Shown: piece by piece, positions 18,034 to 20,866 of the stretch
Layout of the letters: each line of letters starts with the position of its first letter
Position numbering within the stretch: the first letter of the stretch is position 1
DNA from: Astrocystis sublimbata
Taxonomy: Eukaryota > Ascomycota > Sordariomycetes > Xylariales > Xylariaceae
DNA: 20,866 bases
Direction of reading: 5' to 3'
Assembly (NCBI GenBank): GCA_022453515.1
Contig: JAJNNY010000155.1
Location: 1 to 20,866 of the forward strand
Translations under genes and position numbers: made by a program
Notes under the pieces: model-generated
What the model saw: only the letters and a program-made list of their open reading frames with translations
Told to the model about the DNA's origin: nothing
Database searches by the model: none

Positions 18034-18812
18034 ATGGCATCTACTTCCAAGCCTACAATCCTCATCGTCCACGGTGCCTGGCACATCCCCGAGAGCTATG
18101 CAAAGCTGGTTATGCCCTCGAGTCTGCGGGATTTGAAGTTCACATTCCTCGTCTCCCTTCTGTCAAGAATGTGCGACCACCCGAATGCGACTTGTTCCAG
18201 GACAGCGACGTCATCAGAAAGTATGCCCAAGATCTTGTCAACAACGGCCGAATTCTGACTGTTCTACTCCACTCATATGGAGGCCAAGTGGGTTCGGATG
18301 CCTTGCACGGCTTGAGTATCAAAACTCGATCCGCAAAAGGCCTTCCTGGCGGCATCGCACACATGATATACATGACAGCCTACGCAGTTCTCGAAGGTGT
18401 CTCCATGATGGACAAGGTCTCCCAACATGGGAACATGGACCTGGTCCCCCTGGCCTTTGGCATATCCGAAGATGACAGCTGTGTCAGCAATGACCCCAAA
18501 GGGCTCCTTGTCACCCCCGAGCCAGAGGTTGACGAGCAAGATCTTGAGAAGTACCTCGGCTCTCTTGAGCGGTGGAACGCAAAGTGCATGTACCAAGGCA
18601 TTGGACATGCTGCATGGCGAGAAAATCCAGTCTCTTTCATTTACACTACCAATGACATGACGATCCCTTTGCACTACCAGAAGGAGTTTGTCGAGGTCAT
18701 GGAGAAAGAGGGATGCAAAGTTCAGACGTTCGAGCTGACTACTGGCCATTGCCCCAACTTCACTGCTACTGATGGTGTTGTAGACGCTGTGAAGCAGGTA
18801 ATTTCTGCTTAG
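18034..18812 (+). pseudogene. Alpha/beta hydrolase, one-base frameshift (unit 3)
   Basis: This copy of the 259-aa hydrolase gene lacks one A at about 18112 (GGTTAATGCC in units 1 and 2, GGTTATGCC here). Translation from the proper ATG at 18034 leaves the frame after about residue 26, before Ser81. The remaining sequence is unchanged, with the HSYGG, TNDMTIP and TGHCP segments still in one frame to the stop at 18812. A 319-codon ORF starting at 17853 joins untranslated leader to the hydrolase frame only because of this missing base; I do not regard it as a real gene. Either a young pseudogene or a sequence error fits. Confidence 0.8.
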
Positions 18813-19141
18813 GTTGAACGAATTCGCTGTCTGTACTACTCCAGAACAGAACCCATTGCATGCCAAGAAATTCGTCTTCAGCCACAACATTCTTTTACAC
18901 ATCTTTGTAGCTAGCATGATAGCCGAAAATTCCTTAAGGTAGAATAAATTTCAGGGAATCAATAAACAATCAATCTACCTGGATTCTTCACACCCATCCT
19001 GAGGATCTGGGGAGACGTTCGCAAAAAAAGAAAAACAGTAAACAGTAATTAGTCTAGAGCATACACTCAGAGTCTGGTTTTCCTAATCACGGTCCTCCAA
19101 TGCTCAAAAAATGAAACCCCACAACATTCAGTGCTAAATTT

Positions 19142-19333
19142 TCATAGTTCCATACCGGTGTTAGCCCCTGCCAGCTTCTGACCAACAACTGTCCATCGAG
19201 TGAATGCCCAGCACGCGCCATCACGGGTTTCCTTCGCAACCCTTGGTAAAAGGTCGTCTAACTGTTTAGCGACGTGAGTATTCTTAGTAGTACGGGCAAT
19301 GAGTTCATGAATCATGATGTTACATTCGTGCAT
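19142..19333 (-). CDS. Hypothetical 63-aa ORF near right end of unit 3
   Basis: This is the same ORF as at 4967-5158, with the same translation; the frame is open from 19399. No family is recognised. It is the only copy that lies next to unique flanking DNA rather than a palindrome centre. Confidence 0.3.
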   Translation of the reverse strand: MHECNIMIHELIARTTKNTHVAKQLDDLLPRVAKETRDGACWAFTRWTVVGQKLAGANTGMEL

Positions 19334-19399
19334 CGCGATTGCGTGGTGGCCAGGGGCCTCCTTTCGGTCAAATTGCACATTAACATCGCTCCCCCCCAA

Positions 19400-19566
19400 A
19401 TGGGCCGCTTTTTACATACAAAATTAGCTTTTTTGGCCTATAATAACTTAACAGATAAAAATAGTAAAAATAAAATACTTTTATATTAAAACTAGCTAAA
19501 AAATATATATTTAAAAGAAAATAAAGAATTAAATATATAAAATTGTTTATATATATAAAATTGTTG
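19400..19566. other. AT-rich right end of unit 3
   Basis: This is a copy of the AT-rich segment that borders palindrome 1, with T and A runs and TATATA stretches. No gene is seen. Here it continues into unique DNA of similar composition, so the AT-rich block is part of a larger decayed region. Confidence 0.6.
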
Positions 19567-19583
19567 GTGGACCTTAGGTGCAC
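19567..19583. repeat. Short imperfect inverted repeat at the unit boundary
   Basis: The bases GTGGACCT-T-AGGTGCAC form an 8-bp inverted repeat with one mismatch and a one-base loop. At the matching position units 1 and 2 carry the perfect palindrome GTGGCACCT/AGGTGCCAC. The similarity to the unit stops here, so this is the sequence at which the fold-back happened. Confidence 0.75.
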
Positions 19584-20866
19584 GCGTGCATACAACGAAA
19601 GGGGTTCACTAGCATCAGCCAAATGGGTTCAAAATATATTCATTAAAAGTCTCTATATATTATCTAGAGAAGTACCTAGGCCAGTCTCATACAAAGAGAT
19701 ATTTATATATAAAAAAAGTGGGTGCGTTAGCCCTGCTCGATCTAAGTAGAGTATGTACCTTCTTCTGTATAACAGAAGAAGTACCTACTCTATTTTTGTA
19801 CTATAGTTACTGATTGGATACTAGGAACTCTTTTTTTGTAATATTACTTAGTAACTGTTTATGAACTAACTTTATTTATATATGCCTTTATTTATATAGT
19901 AAGCTCGTTTATAGAAACTAGTTTTTTAAGTGCCCTGTTTGGGTTTTTTTTCATATAAGCGTTTATTAGGTTGTTTTTCCTATTAATCTATCGTATTTTT
20001 ACTATATCCCAGTTTTTATACGTTTTTTTAAAAATATAATATCGATTATAAGGCGTTTTTTTTATATAGTACTTAGTTTAATAAGATAGTTGTATAACGA
20101 TTTTGAGTTTGTATAAATAACAAGGGAATTTGGGGAATTCTAATCGTACAAGCGATCTTTTGTATAGTGGTTCTAAGGGTAATTATATAGTTAAATCTAT
20201 TAACCATACTATAGAGTTCGCTTGCAAGCATATTTTATATAACGCGTTTATATTTAACAGAGTTTTAGTAAACGATATTTCCTTTGATTATAAAATTGCT
20301 TTTTATATAAATCTTATTTACTAGAATAATAACAAATCTAAGTTAAGAGCTAAAGTTTTTATTATTTATAAAAGAGCCGTTTATAAAAATAAACATTTTT
20401 ATACGGCTAAAATTAAATAGTATATTATAATCCGTAGTCCTGGTTTTCGATTTATTATCTAATCGTATATTAAATGTTTTAATGTTTTTTCTATAGGTTC
20501 AACTATTTGCGCGGCTATTAAAAGGTTATATATAGCTTTTAGTTAGTATATAAATGCGATATATACTCCTTTAGTACGTTGGGTAACGTATTACTACGGA
20601 ATTTTATTCGTATAAGGGTTTATTTCTTATAAATATTTTACCTATCCTTTCGGGTAAAAATAAAATCTTATCCGTTAGTACAGATATAGCCTCCGTTAAA
20701 TTTAACTAGCTATTCTTTAGAAAGAATGTTTTCGGTTTTACCTAAAAGGGAACTTTTGTCCTTATATAAAACGCTTTTAATATAATATTAAGTATATTAT
20801 CTATTATAGTCCTGTAATACCGAAAGAATTAGGCCCTTTTTTAGTATATAAGAGGTATGGGTTGTA
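19584..20866. other. Unique AT-rich flank, RIP-like decayed DNA
   Basis: This non-repeated flank is strongly AT-rich, with many TATA, TTTT and TAG/TAA triplets. From about 20130 to 20700 one forward frame keeps plausible codons but is broken by roughly ten stops; fragments such as YKRAVYKNKHFYTAKIK and RSPGFRFII look protein-like. I cannot assign a family. The pattern suits a transposon or gene destroyed by repeat-induced point mutation. No tRNA, rRNA or intact gene is visible. Confidence 0.55.
19748..19791. repeat. Imperfect hairpin, about 20-nt arms
   Basis: The arms AGAGTATGTACCTTCTTCTG and CAGAAGAAGTACCTACTCT are near-complementary, with a five-base TATAA loop. A hairpin like this can be a transposon end, a MITE remnant or a transcription 3' structure. 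No function can be assigned. Confidence 0.6.

Larger units (their letters stand above)
12504..19583 (+). repeat. Unit 3 of inverted triplication (complete, joins unique flank)
   Basis: This is the third copy, in the same orientation as unit 1. It is the only copy whose right end runs on into non-repeated DNA, so its right boundary probably shows the unrearranged arrangement. Relative to units 1 and 2 it has four small private losses: 3 nt near 16685, 7 nt near 17427, 5 nt near 17607 and 1 nt near 18112. Confidence 0.97.

Noticed and set aside
17853..18812. 319-codon ORF apparently fusing a new N-terminus to the alpha/beta hydrolase in unit 3
   Set aside because: The upstream part is the untranslated leader that precedes the hydrolase ATG in units 1 and 2. 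It joins the hydrolase frame only because one A is missing near 18112, and it lacks the HGAWH oxyanion segment.
1..20866. CRISPR array, tRNA or rRNA genes, bacterial-type operons
   Set aside because: No spaced short direct repeats, no cloverleaf-like sequence and no rRNA segment were seen. Introns and gene families are fungal.

Overview
The window looks like nuclear DNA of a filamentous ascomycete. Three things point there: short spliceosomal introns (50-95 nt, GTRAGT-like donors), fungus-type gene families (a fungal rhodopsin/PTH11-like seven-helix membrane protein, an FSH1-type serine hydrolase, a fungal alpha/beta hydrolase), and decayed Fot1/pogo transposases embedded in AT-rich, RIP-like DNA. 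No species can be named from the sequence.

Layout. Almost the whole window is one unit of about 7.1 kb present three times in alternating orientation, followed by a unique AT-rich flank. Unit 1 is 1-5399 (plus orientation, left part outside the window). Unit 2 is 5400-12490 (inverted). Unit 3 is 12504-about 19583 (plus orientation). Units 1 and 2 meet at a perfect palindrome with no spacer, centred between 5399 and 5400. Units 2 and 3 meet across a 13-nt spacer at 12491-12503. From about 19584 to 20866 the sequence is single copy, AT-rich and full of stops.

Gene content of one unit, in unit 3 order: a broken Fot1/pogo transposase C-terminus (12504-13034), an intergenic stretch, a three-exon FSH1-family serine hydrolase (13640-14492, minus), an unidentified 73-codon ORF (minus), a second Fot1/pogo transposase relic (15010-15645, plus), a four-exon seven-helix membrane protein (16155-17389, minus), a divergently transcribed alpha/beta hydrolase (18034-18812, plus), an unidentified short ORF (19142-19333, minus) and an AT-rich end. 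The two hydrolases and the membrane protein would suit an accessory or secondary-metabolism-edge locus, but no biosynthetic core enzyme is in view, so a shared pathway is not shown.

No copy of the unit is intact throughout. The FSH1-type gene is readable only in unit 3; it is cut by the window edge in unit 1 and frameshifted in unit 2. The alpha/beta hydrolase is intact in units 1 and 2 and loses one base in unit 3. The membrane protein carries the same one-base frame break in all three units.

The inverted triplication is the main observation. Short inverted repeats at both junctions fit a template-switch amplification (ODIRA / DUP-TRP-INV-DUP type). The differences between copies are mostly one-base indels, which fits long-read error and a fold-back read or misassembly equally well. 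The sequence alone does not decide between them.
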